Assembly: GCA_001414485.1 (NCBI GenBank)
Contig: LLEY01000082.1
Location: 186,001-250,000, forward strand
DNA length: 64,000 nucleotides
Source: Calycina herbarum
Taxonomy: Eukaryota > Ascomycota > Leotiomycetes > Helotiales > Pezizellaceae
Direction of reading: 5' to 3'
Positions 46,401-57,493 of the stretch are shown one piece after another. The notes beneath the pieces are model-generated. The model did not search any database, was not told where the DNA came from, and saw only the letters and a list, made by a program, of their open reading frames with translations. How positions within the stretch are numbered: position 1 is the stretch's first letter; each line of letters starts with the position of its first letter. The position numbers were made by a program, and so were the translations under genes.

Positions 46401-48701
46401 AGCCTTATAGTTATAATTATAAACCTATATAATTATATTAACTAAAGGTTATTATTTAAGCCTTCTAGTTAATATCTAGATTATATTCCTAAATCTATAG
46501 TATACTAAGTATTACTTCCTTACTTCCTATTTTAATAATATTAAATTATATATTTAAGTAGTATTCTTTAATATTAACTTTTATTAGAATAGTTTACTAA
46601 TTAATTATTCTATCTTAGTAGGCAACGTCCGTTCTATTAACCACCTCTATATAGTATAGTTTTATATTCTTAATTAGAACGTTTAGCTTCTTTAAAGCTA
46701 TTAAGGAAAGGAAATTACCCGTTGCTCTAGAGTCGATTATAACTCTAAGTTCCTTCTCTCTTATTTTTATAGTTATAACTAACTAATTCTCTCTTAAGAT
46801 AGTATTTAATTCTTTCTTTATAAAGTATACTTTAAATCTTCTTTTATTCTTATTTCTTTTACTAGATTTTAAGATAAAGGTTACTTTTTCTAAATCTATA
46901 GAAATATCTTATATTTTAATCTATATTCTATAGTCTATTCTAGTTCTAGTAAGGTTCTAGTAAATCGTTTCTCTATAGACTAATAGAACGTAATATTTAA
47001 ATAATATCGTATTTATTTAGCTATAGTTTCGTTTATTATTTCTATAAACTATAATTCTCTAACTATTAGATAGTATAATTCTTCTTATACTAACTCTATT
47101 TCTTAGGCTATATCGTATTTGTTTATTTCTTAAAAGATTATACTATATAACTTCTTAGTTTTAAATTCTTAAAATATTATTCCGACTTTTCTAACTAAAG
47201 TAACTATAGTATACTAATCTTCTATTTCTAGTATAGCTTCCTTATTATTAGGTAGTATACCTAAGAAACTAGGTTTCAGCCGTTCTATAAAGCTATTAGA
47301 ACCCTGCTATTACTATAAGCTAGTTTCCTCTTAAAGATCTACGACTATCTATATATCTTTTATCTTAAGCTAACTAAATATTTCGTTAGATACTATCTAC
47401 CTTAGTCTAGGTTTCTTAAGTTTAATAGTTTCTCTTCTAGTAATAAGGCTTACTATTATTACTCTATCTTATTTATTTTAAACTATCTTATATATAGTTA
47501 AAACTATAGGATTAACTCTCTAAGTCGAATATAGGCTTTAAAAATTAGGTTTCTAGTTTTCTATATATACCTATCTATTCCCTCTTTTAAAGGTTCTAAT
47601 AAATACCTATATTTCGCTCTATTTAAGCTTATATATTCTTAGATCTACCTCTGATAAATCGGATTCTGATTCTAATAACTCTAATAAGCTTATTAATAGT
47701 AGTAACTTATATTCTACTTATAAAGGTAATTTATATTCTATTTCTAACTATATATTATAATATTCTTTAATAAGTAGATTCCTACTATTATTAGTATTTT
47801 ATACTTTACTAGCTTATAACTTAATTTCCTTATTTAGCTATAGATATATAGCGTCTACCGCTATATCCAAGGTATCTATTTCAACCTATATACTATATTC
47901 TCTAGCTTCGAGTTCTTTGTCTATAAGGTTAAATTTTTTAAGTAAAGCTACCTTCTTCTAAACAGTAGCGTTAGCTTATTTCCTCTCTTTAGAGTCTTTC
48001 TTCTTATTATACTTATTTACTCTATAGCTAGAGAGGCTATAGTTATAACATAAGTTCTACTCGTGTCGACGATCTCGCTTCTTCTAGGAAAGCTCTTCTT
48101 TTAGTAGGTTTCTATCTTAAGTTTCTTTTCTTAGGATCTAACGTTTCTAAGTAGTATTAATTTCTATAGGATTCCTATAGTCTTTCTTTCTACCTTTTCC
48201 TTATTAATATCTATAACTATCTTTCTTCTCTAGACTCCGCTTATAATTTCGATTATTAATTTTAATTATATCGTTAGTTAATTCGTCGAGTATATCTAAG
48301 AAGTTATCTCTAGCTAGTTCGTCTTTAATACTATCTTTTAATTCTTTATAAAACTGCTTATATAAAGCTTCGTTATTCTAACTAAGATATATAGAGTACT
48401 ATTAGAATATTAATATATACTTAGTAGCTAAGCCTTTTTAATAGAGGCTATATAAAGCTTATACTACTTTTTTCTTTAAATCTACATCTATAAACGTCTA
48501 GTTAATTCCCTTCTTAAATCTAGTAATAGTTAAGAATAATCTCTAAATAGTTTTACTTATAAGATTTAACACTTTTCTATTTAATATTTTATTCTTCTAA
48601 AAATCCTCTAAGTACAGTTCTATCTAGTTATATACTACTCTCTTAAGACAGGTAGTAAGCTATATAACTTAATCTGTTTTATAAGTAAACTATACTAAGT
48701 A

Positions 48702-50519
48702 ACGTGTTTTATAAGCGAGTCGCCTACTTTCCTCGTCGCGTACTATATACTATCTTTAAATTATAATAGCTTAATACTATAACGTTTAATTACCTTCTTA
48801 AGAAGCTAATATTATTTTAGTAACCTAAGAACTCGGATACAACGCGTTATTAACTAAACGAAGCGTTATAAAGATTTACTATATTCTTTGAAAGACTCTC
48901 TCTAATCGACGCGCTAGAAAGCTCTTATAATACGATTACTAGCCTAATTCGAAAAAGCTTATAAAGCCAGAGGAGGAGGTAATAGTCAGATATATATTAG
49001 AGTTAGATTCGTAAGAGTTTTCGCCTATAAGAGATATAGTACGAGATATAGCTAATAATCTACTAAGAGAGCGCGACGGAAAGCCTATAGATAGAAACTA
49101 GCGAGATAACTTAATAAAACGTATATCTAAGCTTAAAACTCGATAGAGTCGTTTATACGATCGTTAACGAGCTTTAACTAAGGATCCGCGAGTTATTAGC
49201 CTATAGTTTACACTTATATAATCTATTAAAGAGAAATATAGTATTTAAGATAAGAATATTTATAACTTTAACAAAAGTAGCTTTATAATAGAAGTTATTT
49301 TATTCTAACTTATTATTATAAGCTTAGAAACACGTAGGAAGCGAAAGCAAGTTCAGCTAGGTAATCGTATATAGGTTATAGTTATTTAAGAAGTTAATAT
49401 AATAGAATAGATAATCCCGCTACTTATTATATTCATAGGCAAAGTACTTATTTCTACCTAGTACTAAGATATATATATACTATACGATTAGGTAATTAAG
49501 GTTAGTAATAACGGCTAGATAAATAATAAGCTTAGAGTTACATAGTTAAAGTATTTTAATAAGTATATAAAGGTATAAAGTATAGAAGGATATTATTTAT
49601 TAATTATTAATAGTTATAAAAGCTATAACTCGCTTAAATTCTAGTAACTCTATAAAGACTTAAATATTATTACTCTTTATATACCTCTATACTTATTACA
49701 CCTACTATAGCCGCTTAATATAGTCTACTTCTCGTTATTAAAGCGAGTATATAGAGCTAAGATATTAGGCTTAGCACGGAATTATATTAATTATATTACT
49801 AAAGAAACCTTTCTTCTCGTATTTAAAACAGCTTTTTATAAAGCATTTACAAAGGATAATATCTACACGAGTTTTAAAGAGGCTAGGCTAGTTCTACATA
49901 GCCTAGAAGCTATGTTATCAAAGCTTGATTTAAGGCTTTATACGCTAATACTAATAATACTAGAAGATACTCTATAGACACCTAAAATACTAAGTAACGT
50001 ATACGAAATAATAGCTTAATCAACGCTTATTTAAGATCGGATTCAAAGATATTAAGACTCGTTACCTAGTTCTATTATTCAGTCTCTTAATCAACTCGAA
50101 AAAGGCTTAACTAGGGTGATATATAATATAGTATTAATATATAAGAAAATCACTAGTCTTCGTATAATAACTAAGGCTATAACTAAGTGTAAAAGTCGTA
50201 AGAAGAAGTATATTAAGAGTTAAGAGATATTAATAGTAGGCGACGTAGCTGATTTAATTATATCTAAGGAAAATAGTAGCTAGAAACAAGGTAAAGAGTC
50301 TAGGAAGAGAGTTCGCATAGACAGGTACTATAGCCGTTATAGTAAAACTAGGTATAATTCTCGTACTTATTAGGTAGAAATATTAGATATAGAAGATAGC
50401 GAAAGTTCTAAAGAATACTAGATAGCTTCTATAGTAATAATAACTTTATATAGTATTAAGTATTTTATATTATAATAACACTAGGTTGAAAAAGTAAGCG
50501 ACTCGCTTATAAAACACGT
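48702..50519 (+). mobile_element. Pogo/Fot1-like transposon P2, 1,818 bp
   Basis: TA at 48,700-48,701 and 50,520-50,521. The ends are ACGTGTTTTATAAGCGAGTC and its inverse. Plus-strand transposase relic: HTH-CENPB-like part with REQRDNLIKRISKLKTRQSR-type sequence (about 49,080-49,200), IYNFNKSSF, VQLGNR..VIVI, LLIINSYKSYN, LQPLNIVYF. The left end has a second GTCGC-type motif 16 bases from the first; I do not see it in the right end. It interrupts the gag region of A6. Confidence 0.86.
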
Positions 50520-50735
50520 TAAAAGTTTAAATATATTAAAGCTTTTATAATAAACTTAGTGAGTTTTTCTAAAGAGCTATTAAACGTTCTTAGTACCGGC
50601 AACTTCACTTCCTCTCTAAGAGTAGTAACTAGCGCTACCGACATTATTAGTACTAGTAGTAGTATAGAGGTTAAACTCGAGGATAGTATAGTTTTCGATA
50701 TCGTATTAGCAGTACTTCTAAGCAGGTGCTTAAAG

Positions 50736-51182
50736 TATAATAAAACTTAAACGAACTAAATAAAGATAACTAAGTCTTAAAGATTAGTATATAGGTAAGA
50801 AGTATAGACGCGATAGATTATTTACTTAGAAGTAAACTCGTTACTTATATTAAAGATATTAAATAAGATAATAAGATTAATAACTAAAGTTAAGTACAAA
50901 GCTTCTATCTAATAGTAGACGTGCTAGTCTTATATAAAACCCTTCGTACTATCTAGATCCCTTTATAAGCCTGAATCCCTAGATCTCTCTAGATCTCTTA
51001 AGAGATATAAGAGGATCTAATATATAACTTTTAACAGTTATCTAATAGTAAGATCCTAGAATACCTAAATACCTCTATATTACTAATTCTCTTCTATACT
51101 ACCTTCTATTTCCTAGATATTATATCTTATTCTATTAGAGCGCTGTCTAAACTACTTACTACGTATAACGTGATTCGTAATA
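50736..51182 (-). repeat. A6 5' LTR
   Basis: 447 bp, ending CGTGATTCGTAATA. CAGGTGCTTAAAG lies on its internal side as in A1 and A3. Confidence 0.9.
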
Positions 51183-51187
51183 GTAAT

Positions 51188-51739
51188 CTCAACTATTACT
51201 TAGCGGAACTTTAGAAGTTCTACTAATAAAACCTAGGGCCGCTTAGGACTTAGAACTAGGGTTAGATAAAGAAATATTATTAGAAAGCACCTATTTAACA
51301 AAAGAGGCTATCTTAAAAGTAGGAAACTAGGAAGACGAGGACTTAAGAGAAGGACTTGAAGAAGAAGGACTTAGAGAAGTAATAGAGAGTCGTTTATATA
51401 TAAGACTAAAGAAAAATTAATATATAGGTTTTCAAGGTCTAGGGAAAGAAACGACGAGATAGCCGAGGCTATTATAAGATCTTTTTAACTAAATATACTT
51501 AGAATAATAAGAGGATTTAGAGAGTTCTAAAAAGCATCGACGAGACTGTTTTTAATAAAAAGAATAGGTTGTTACTAGACGTTATACGGATTCGATTTAT
51601 ATAGTAAGAGCTAGACGCTCTTTTCGTTTAGTATAAGAAGAGAATATATTTATATATAGAGGAGAGTTAATACCTATATAACGATATATTATAAGATTAT
51701 ATTCTAGCGTAGAGATACGCTAGGCTAAGAAGGGGATAG
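51188..51739 (-). other. A2 3' noncoding / antisense-frame region
   Basis: Between the A2 chromodomain and its 3' LTR, as in A1, A3 and A6. On the minus strand the part nearest the LTR begins with sequence parallel to A3 (CCTTCTTAGCCTAGCGT). A coding-like antisense frame is less clear here than in A3. Confidence 0.5.
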
Positions 51740-52371
51740 TATTACGAATTATATACTAGTACGTAACTAAGTAAAGTCTAGATAACGCTCTAATATAATA
51801 AATACTATTTATAACTCTAAAAGAAAGAAAAGAATTAAATATAGTAGAATATATAATCCTAGGATCTTATTATAGTTATATCACGTGACTCGGTTAGAAG
51901 TAGTTAGGTAATAGAGTCGGACTCTATCTTCGAGACTTCTACTAAACAGGACTCTAATATAAACGAAGGTTCTATATAAGACTAGCACGTCTGCTATTAG
52001 ATAGGAGCTTTATACTTAACTTTAGTTATTAATCTTATTATTTTATTTAATATCTTTGTAACAGACGTGTTTCAGTAGACAAAGGTAAAATAAATAATAC
52101 TCTATTCTTAGAACAAAAGACGAGGAGAGTAGAAGAGCTCGAGAGAACCGGGAACTAAATACAAGTCATCCGCGCTAGTGCGTACGCTAGTACTAGCGTG
52201 CATCTAAGCGAACATGTGACATCTAGCCTTCGTAACTATAACTGTTATAATCTTTAATATAAGTAACGAGTTTACTTCTAAGTAAATAACCTAGTATATC
52301 TATACTTCTTATCTATATACTAACCTTCGAGACTTAGTTATCTTTGTTTAGTTCGTTTAAGTTTCGTTATA
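51740..52371 (+). repeat. A2 3' LTR, interrupted by solo LTR S1
   Basis: Begins TATTACGAATTATATAC and ends GTTTCGTTATA, followed by the CTACC TSD. Without S1 it is about 424 bp. It keeps the AGAGTCGGACTCT palindrome and the TATATAAGACTAG promoter-like stretch. Confidence 0.88.
52057..52259. mobile_element. Short solo LTR S1, little RIP-mutated
   Basis: 203 bp from TGTAACAG to CTGTTATA with TSD ATCTT on both sides (52,052-52,056, 52,260-52,264). Unlike the surroundings it is rich in CA and TG (CAAGTCATCC, GAACATGTGACATC). It has GCTAGTACTAGC-type symmetry near 52,180. No second copy or internal region is present in the window. It probably inserted after, or escaped, the RIP that hit its host LTR. 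Confidence 0.8.
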
Positions 52372-52463
52372 CTACCTCGATAAGCCTTCTAGCTATTTAG
52401 GAACTAAAGACTCTAAATAATATAATAGAGGCTTATTCTCAGACGTTATATATATAGAATAAG

Positions 52464-52600
52464 TGTTAAGATTCAAGTTTAGTAAATAAGTTCGGCTATT
52501 TTTCGGAAATTAGTTCGTATACTATGTAGTTTAGTTAAATAGCCTTCCTACTTAGAGAACTCTTCTCTCCTTATAGATAATCTAATATACTACTATTATA
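52464..52600 (+). repeat. Element F 5' LTR
   Basis: 137 bp, TGTTAAGATTCAAG to ACTATTATA. Its copy is at 55,277-55,413. Confidence 0.88.
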
Positions 52601-55276
52601 TATTATCTATCTTTATCTTTACGTTATATAATAGGTATTACCGTCGTATTATAAGATAAGTACAAACGATAATAGCGGCTTTAAAGGATAGGCGAGTATA
52701 GCGAGTATAGGCCTTTCTAACCTTTAAAGTCTATTTACTTCGCTCTCTTATAACATCTTATCCTCCTCTGAATCTATAAGAGCCTATATACTCGAAGAAC
52801 TTAGAGAATTTATCAAAAACCCTAGTACTATACTAGGCGATGTAGAAAGTGTCTGAAACGCTCTTTAAGATCTCTTAACTAAGTATAGCGTACTCGAGAG
52901 CTAATACTATATAGTCTAACGTAGCGAGAAAGAGACGGAAATAGACTTTGAAAACAAGTAGAGGATAACTGCTGATTTACGAGGTTAACTTTAGGTTATA
53001 TAAGTGTAACTTAATTAAGCTCGAGCTTAAGCTTAAGCTTAAGCCGCCTAAACTTAAGCCTAACCCTCTTCTCCTCTACTACCGATTTACTTAGCGTCTA
53101 CTTAACTAGTAACCTAAGCATTTCCTCTACCTCTACCTCCTCCTCTAGTACTCCGGTCTTAACCTTTCATAGATCCTTAATAGTTTAGCAGCGTTTAACA
53201 CTCTACTACTAAACTCTATACCTATATTATTAACTTAAGGTTGAAATTAGCCGAGAATACAGATTAGTAGGCTACTAAGCGAAGTAGGATAGCCTATATT
53301 TTAAGTACTTTAGAGAGTGACGCTTAGAAATATATTAACCTATATATTAATAACAACAGCTCTTTCAAACCTACTCTACGATCGGTTAATAGTATACTAG
53401 ACGTTTTACATCGAACGTTTAGTAATATTTATAGCTAGTTAGACAGTTAGTAGTTACTTAAGAAGGAAACTTAAAGACTCTACTCTACTAAGCAGTTTTT
53501 AAGTTTATTATTAGTACTAGCTTCTACTTCGAGAAACAAGGGCTTTCTAGTTATTAACCTTTTAATATAGAATATAGACAGACGAATTCACGCCTAAGTC
53601 CTTTCTAGCGGTCGCTATAGAGATAACATGTCTCTTTATAACCTAGTTAATCTCGTCTAGGAGTAAGACCGGAACTATTAGAAGATCTTTAGTAACTACT
53701 TTATAAAAGCTAAGCCTACTAAACCTACGCCTTTAGACTTTACCTCTTACGTTGTTCTAATACCTGCCGCTTCTACTACCTCTACTTACGATAACTCTAT
53801 AGAACTTAATATACTAAAAGTAGCTAGTAAGCTGATTTAGATAAAGAAAGATATAGAAGAGAAGCGCTATACGAAGACTAACGAGGAGAAGAAGGCTTGT
53901 AAAGCCTACTAGGTTATATATAGCCTCTACTACTATTATAACAGCTCTAATCATAGTATTAGTATCACTGGCTACTTAAAACTTAAAGCTCGAGAAGCTA
54001 CTAAAGCTACGAAGAAGGCGGGAAAAGCTTAGTCTCTAATAAAAGTCGCTGTTAAAGACATGTTTAGAAGAAGCTATTAAGGATATTATCCTTAGAGGAA
54101 AGGTAATAAAGTACGATAGAAGTCTCTTATAAGATAGTATAACATAGGAATATAAATAAACAGACATTCTCTCTTATATACTTTATACTTAACTCTAGGG
54201 CCTTAGCTTAGTACTTTATTAATTTCGATTATATATAAAAAACCGGGTTTACTTTAACCTCTCTTACTCGACCTCGACAACTCTATATTACCGATAGAAG
54301 ATCTTCTACAGCTAGAGACGTAACTTATATAGTGATTTTAGATATAATTATTAGAAAGTATATAAAGCGAGATTAGCGCTTCTATATTATTAAAATCGCC
54401 TCTTATAATATTATCGTTAGATATCCTTAGCTTGCTCTATATAACCCTTCTATCGATTAGGTAAGTTATAAGATTACCTTTAATTTAGAGCGTTATAGAG
54501 AACACTATATACTAAAACGACTAGATTTAGTATAAGTTCGGTATATAAAACACAACTCCTTCTACGTTCTAAGACCTCGGAAGATTAGCGCCGCCGCCTT
54601 TCACCGGTTAGCTCTTACCTATAGCGTAGAGGTTTTCTCGCTCTCTGTTTTTAAGATTAACAAACGACTTAAGAAACTCAGCTAACTCTCTAAAGACCTT
54701 CGGAGTTTATACTATATAGAGAGAGATCTAATAGAAGATGAGAACGATTAGTAGCTAACAGCCGCCGAACTTTACCTTCGTAGAGCCTCTTTAGACGATA
54801 TCTAGAAGGCACTTACAAAATACGAGAACCCCGGGAAGTAGGTTAACTCTAAAACATTACTTCTCTCTTATTTAAAGAAGTGGTCGTCTCGACTTATCTA
54901 TAGAGTTATAGCCTATTTACTCGGTTTTCTATACTAATTTATTACACCTCTTTACTAGTGCTCCGTTGCCTAGGTAACAAAACCCTCTACTACTACTAGT
55001 TACTATAGGCGATGACAGTTAATCTCTTTAGACAGTAGAGGAGATAGTAGATTCTCGAAGGCAGGATAGAGGTTTTAAGTACCTTATTCGCTGGCGTAGA
55101 TATAATAAGAACGAGAATACTTAGAAACCTTTGGTAAACGTTATTAGTAGTACTAACTCTATTTATACGTTTGAGAGCAGATTCTCTACAAAGCTTAAGC
55201 CTACTAAGAACAAACAATTACGAGCTTTCTAAGAGCTCTATAATAGTATATATGTTTAAGAGAAGGAGGGACCTTA

Positions 55277-55413
55277 TATTAAGATTTAAGTTTAGTGAAT
55301 AAGTTTAGCTATTTTTCAGAAATTAGTTCGTATACTATATAGTTTAGTTAAATAGCCTTCCTACTTAGAGAACTCTTCTCTTTATATAGACAATCTAATA
55401 TACTACTATTATA
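55277..55413 (+). repeat. Element F 3' LTR
   Basis: 137 bp, TATTAAGATTTAAG to ACTATTATA. It shows a few more C-to-T and G-to-A changes than the 5' copy. Confidence 0.88.
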
Positions 55414-55913
55414 ATAAGGTCTTATAACACTAGGATAGTTCTTCAACCTAGATTCTATATAGCCTAGACTAGCTTATAAAGAGTATAAAGCTTGTAATTA
55501 CTAAAGTAGCTTTATTATACGCTGAGAATACTATACTTCGTATAGTAAATAATCAACTAAGTCGGCGTTATTATATAAAAAAGCGTCGATTATAGAAAGA
55601 AGGATTACTTACTCTCTAAGATACGTAAGATCTTAGAGCTCTAAGTAATATTACTTTATAAGAATAAGTAGTTTTAGTAGAAAATAATAATTATACGAAC
55701 CCGAGTCTAGTACCTCGCCGACGCTGTAGATTATATAGGAAATATAGCTATAATATACGAACTTATTAAAAAGAAGAAGAAATATATAAGGATTCTAATT
55801 CTAAGTAGTATAACTAATTGAATTAATTATATTATAAGATATTTAATAATTCGTAGAATACTAAGAAAAAAAATTTATTTCGCTTAGGAGTCTAACTCGC
55901 TTATAAACTACGT

Positions 55914-56405
55914 TATATAATTAGTAGCTAACTTTTTCTATTATAAACTTAATAATTATTATTTAGTAGTTCTTTTAGTATCGATATCTTTAAACACTCT
56001 CTCTATCTTTCTCTTAAATCTATTCTAGGTCTTAGAAATCTTATTCGTTTTATCTTAGTAATCTTTAATCTAATCTATTCTTAGTAATTCGAGATAGTCT
56101 TATAAGAACGTCTTAATCTAGTTAAGAGCTACTCTACGTAAGAAGGTAGTAGCTTATATCGTTTTTTCTAGGTTATTAGTAAACTCTATATAGTTAAAAG
56201 TAATATATATCTTATACTAGAGTAAGAAGCTTTAAAGCTTAGTCCTCTTACTAAGGTAAGAGTCTAAGACCTTAATCTTAATTCGATTATAGTATATAGA
56301 TATAGTAGTAACTACTTAAGCTAGTACTACCGAGCTAGTAGCAGAGGAAGATGTCTAACGTAAAGTTATTATAATAGTATTAGCTTTAGAAACAGGTGTT
56401 TAAAG
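55914..56405 (-). mobile_element. Gypsy A0, gag N-terminal part
   Basis: Minus-strand gag relic next to the A0 5' LTR. The boundary motif on the plus strand is CAGGTGTTTAAAG, matching CAGGTGCTTAAAG beside the 5' LTRs of A1, A3 and A6. The gag sequence is diverged from those copies, so A0 is a related subfamily. The right end of P0 abuts it at the TA after 55,913. Confidence 0.7.
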
Positions 56406-57493
56406 TATAACGAAACTAGTATTTAACTTATAAAGATATCGAGTTTAATAGTTAGTATATAAGTAAAGAAGACAACTATTATATAGTGTTTACTTAGAGG
56501 TAAACTCGTTACTTATATTAAAGATATTAAAGCAAAGTAATAAGATTAATAACTAAAGTTAAGTATAAAGCTTCTATCTAATAACAGATATACTAGTCTT
56601 ATATAGAACCTTTATTCTCTAAGTATATTACTTATATCGCTTATATCGCTTATATCGTATTACTAGAATCGCTTAGAATCAGTAACACGTGATCTAGAAC
56701 ATTCTAGAATTATAAATTTATATATAAATATATCCTTTCTCTTTCTCTATTTAAGAGGTTTAAGATATAATTCAAAAGCATTTTTATAACATAGTAGTAA
56801 TATAGGTTCTATATAAAGTCCTTATAGACTATATAGTAAGAGAGCTACAAATGCTATATTCTCTCGCAGATCTGAATAAGACTAGAATAGCTAGGTAACC
56901 TACGTAATCAAAGCACTTATATATATAAGGAGTCGGTCTTCTTATAAAACAAAAACCGAAGGAGTCGGTCTTCTTATAAAATAAGAACCGGAGGAACATC
57001 CTACCTCTCTAAATACTCGGGTAAAAGACATATAGTTTACTTATATATCTATAGTTTTCCTCTTCTATTAGAGGTCTACTAGAATTTAGAAGAAGGGTTT
57101 TTTACTCTAGGGTATCTATCTCTATATACTGATTTAGAGAGAGTGTTGCTAGAATCGCTTAGAATCAGTAACACGTGATCTAGAACATTCTAGAATTGTA
57201 AATTTATATATAAATATATTCTTTCTCTTCCTCTATTTAAGAGGTTTAAGATATAATTCAAAAGTATTTTTATAATATATCGCTTACGATTAAGACGATT
57301 AAGGTAATATAAGCGATTATATTACGTAATCGCACGTGAATTCTAATAGTCTTATAATAGTAAGATTCTAAAACCTTTAAATACCTTCTATATTACTAAT
57401 TCTCTCTTATATTACCTTCTATTCCTTAGATATTATATCTTATTCTATTAGAGTATTATCTAGACTACTTACTATATTCTATAATTCGTAATA
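56406..57493 (-). repeat. Gypsy A0 5' LTR, interrupted by T2
   Basis: TATAACGAAACTAG to ATTCGTAATA. Without T2 about 463 bp, the same length as A5 and A2. The variable block is made of TATCGCT / AGCGAT-type motifs as in A5. The outer flank is CTATA; the other side of the TSD is lost with the A0 3' end. Confidence 0.8.
56658..57277 (+). mobile_element. TRIM-like miniature LTR element T2, 620 bp
   Basis: TSD TATCG (56,653-56,657, 57,278-57,282). Direct terminal repeats of 134 bp (56,658-56,791, 57,144-57,277) begin TATTACTAG / TGTTGCTAG and end TATAACA / TATAATA. The interior of about 350 bp lacks reading frames and holds GGAGTCGGTCTTCTTATAAA twice. A copy (T1) lies 29 kb away in inverse orientation. 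RIP damage is modest. Confidence 0.9.

Larger units (their letters stand above)
42277..51182 (-). mobile_element. Ty3/gypsy element A6, holding pogo P2
   Basis: TSD GTAAT (42,272-42,276 and 51,183-51,187). Without P2 about 7.09 kb. Read right to left: 5' LTR 50,736-51,182; gag 47,900-48,699 continuing at 50,522-50,730, with a zinc-knuckle relic near 48,010-48,070; protease about 46,650-46,900; RT about 45,400-46,200 with YLDNILIF-like sequence near 45,720; integrase about 43,850-45,000; chromodomain about 43,430-43,600; 3' LTR 42,277-42,722. It is heavily stop-ridden. It separates the A2 chromodomain from the A2 3' region. Confidence 0.9.
8212..52371 (+). mobile_element. Ty3/gypsy (chromovirus) element A2, host of most insertions
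   Basis: TSD CTACC at 8,207-8,211 and 52,372-52,376 proves one insertion event spanning 44 kb. With all nested elements removed it is about 7.2 kb. The order on the plus strand is: 5' LTR (8,212-8,530 plus 21,194-21,337); gag with a CX2CX4HX4C zinc-knuckle relic near 22,250-22,292; protease near 23,800; RT near 24,400-25,170 with YLDNILIF at about 24,815; RNase H from 27,671; integrase at 36,920-38,625; chromodomain at about 42,100-42,270; and 3' LTR (51,740-52,371). All frames carry many TAG/TAA stops from Gln and Trp codons. It is an autonomous-type chromovirus killed by RIP. Confidence 0.92.
52464..55413 (+). mobile_element. Gypsy-derived element F: gag-protease-chromodomain, no RT or integrase
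   Basis: TSD ATAAG (52,459-52,463, 55,414-55,418). LTRs of 137 bp are at 52,464-52,600 and 55,277-55,413. The 2.7-kb interior reads on the plus strand as gag (about 52,800-53,980) with a zinc-knuckle relic (YYYNSSNHSISITGY, Tyr and Ile in place of Cys and Thr, near 53,930-53,970), then a protease-like region and the protease-RT linker (ALYNPSID near 54,435; KALTKYENPGK), then directly a chromodomain (VEEIVDSRR...FKYLIRWRRY, about 55,030-55,140). Reverse transcriptase, RNase H and integrase are absent. The sequence keeps more C than the gypsy copies around it but has stops. It would depend on another element to move. Confidence 0.82.
7090..55913 (+). mobile_element. Pogo/Fot1-like transposon P0, decayed, split by A2 and F
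   Basis: The transposase relic reads on the plus strand at about 7,096-8,206, resumes at 52,377-52,463 after gypsy A2, and ends at 55,419-55,860 after element F. Conserved Fot1/pogo blocks are seen: IYNFNKTRF with the first catalytic-region Asp lost to mutation, GNRE.VIVIQG, LLILNSYESYY and LLNIEYF. Many stops come from Trp and Gln codons. The right end is a terminal repeat closing in ACGT (55,913) followed by TA, with two AAGCGA motifs 17 bases apart. The left terminal repeat is not found next to 7,090 and seems deleted. Inserts removed, about 1.7 kb remains. Confidence 0.75.

Noticed and set aside
50559..50750. 63-codon plus-strand open frame
   Set aside because: Antisense to the A6 gag N-terminus. 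It is also partly LTR sequence.
54996..55217. 73-codon minus-strand open frame
   Set aside because: Antisense to the element F chromodomain, which shows clear family residues on the plus strand.
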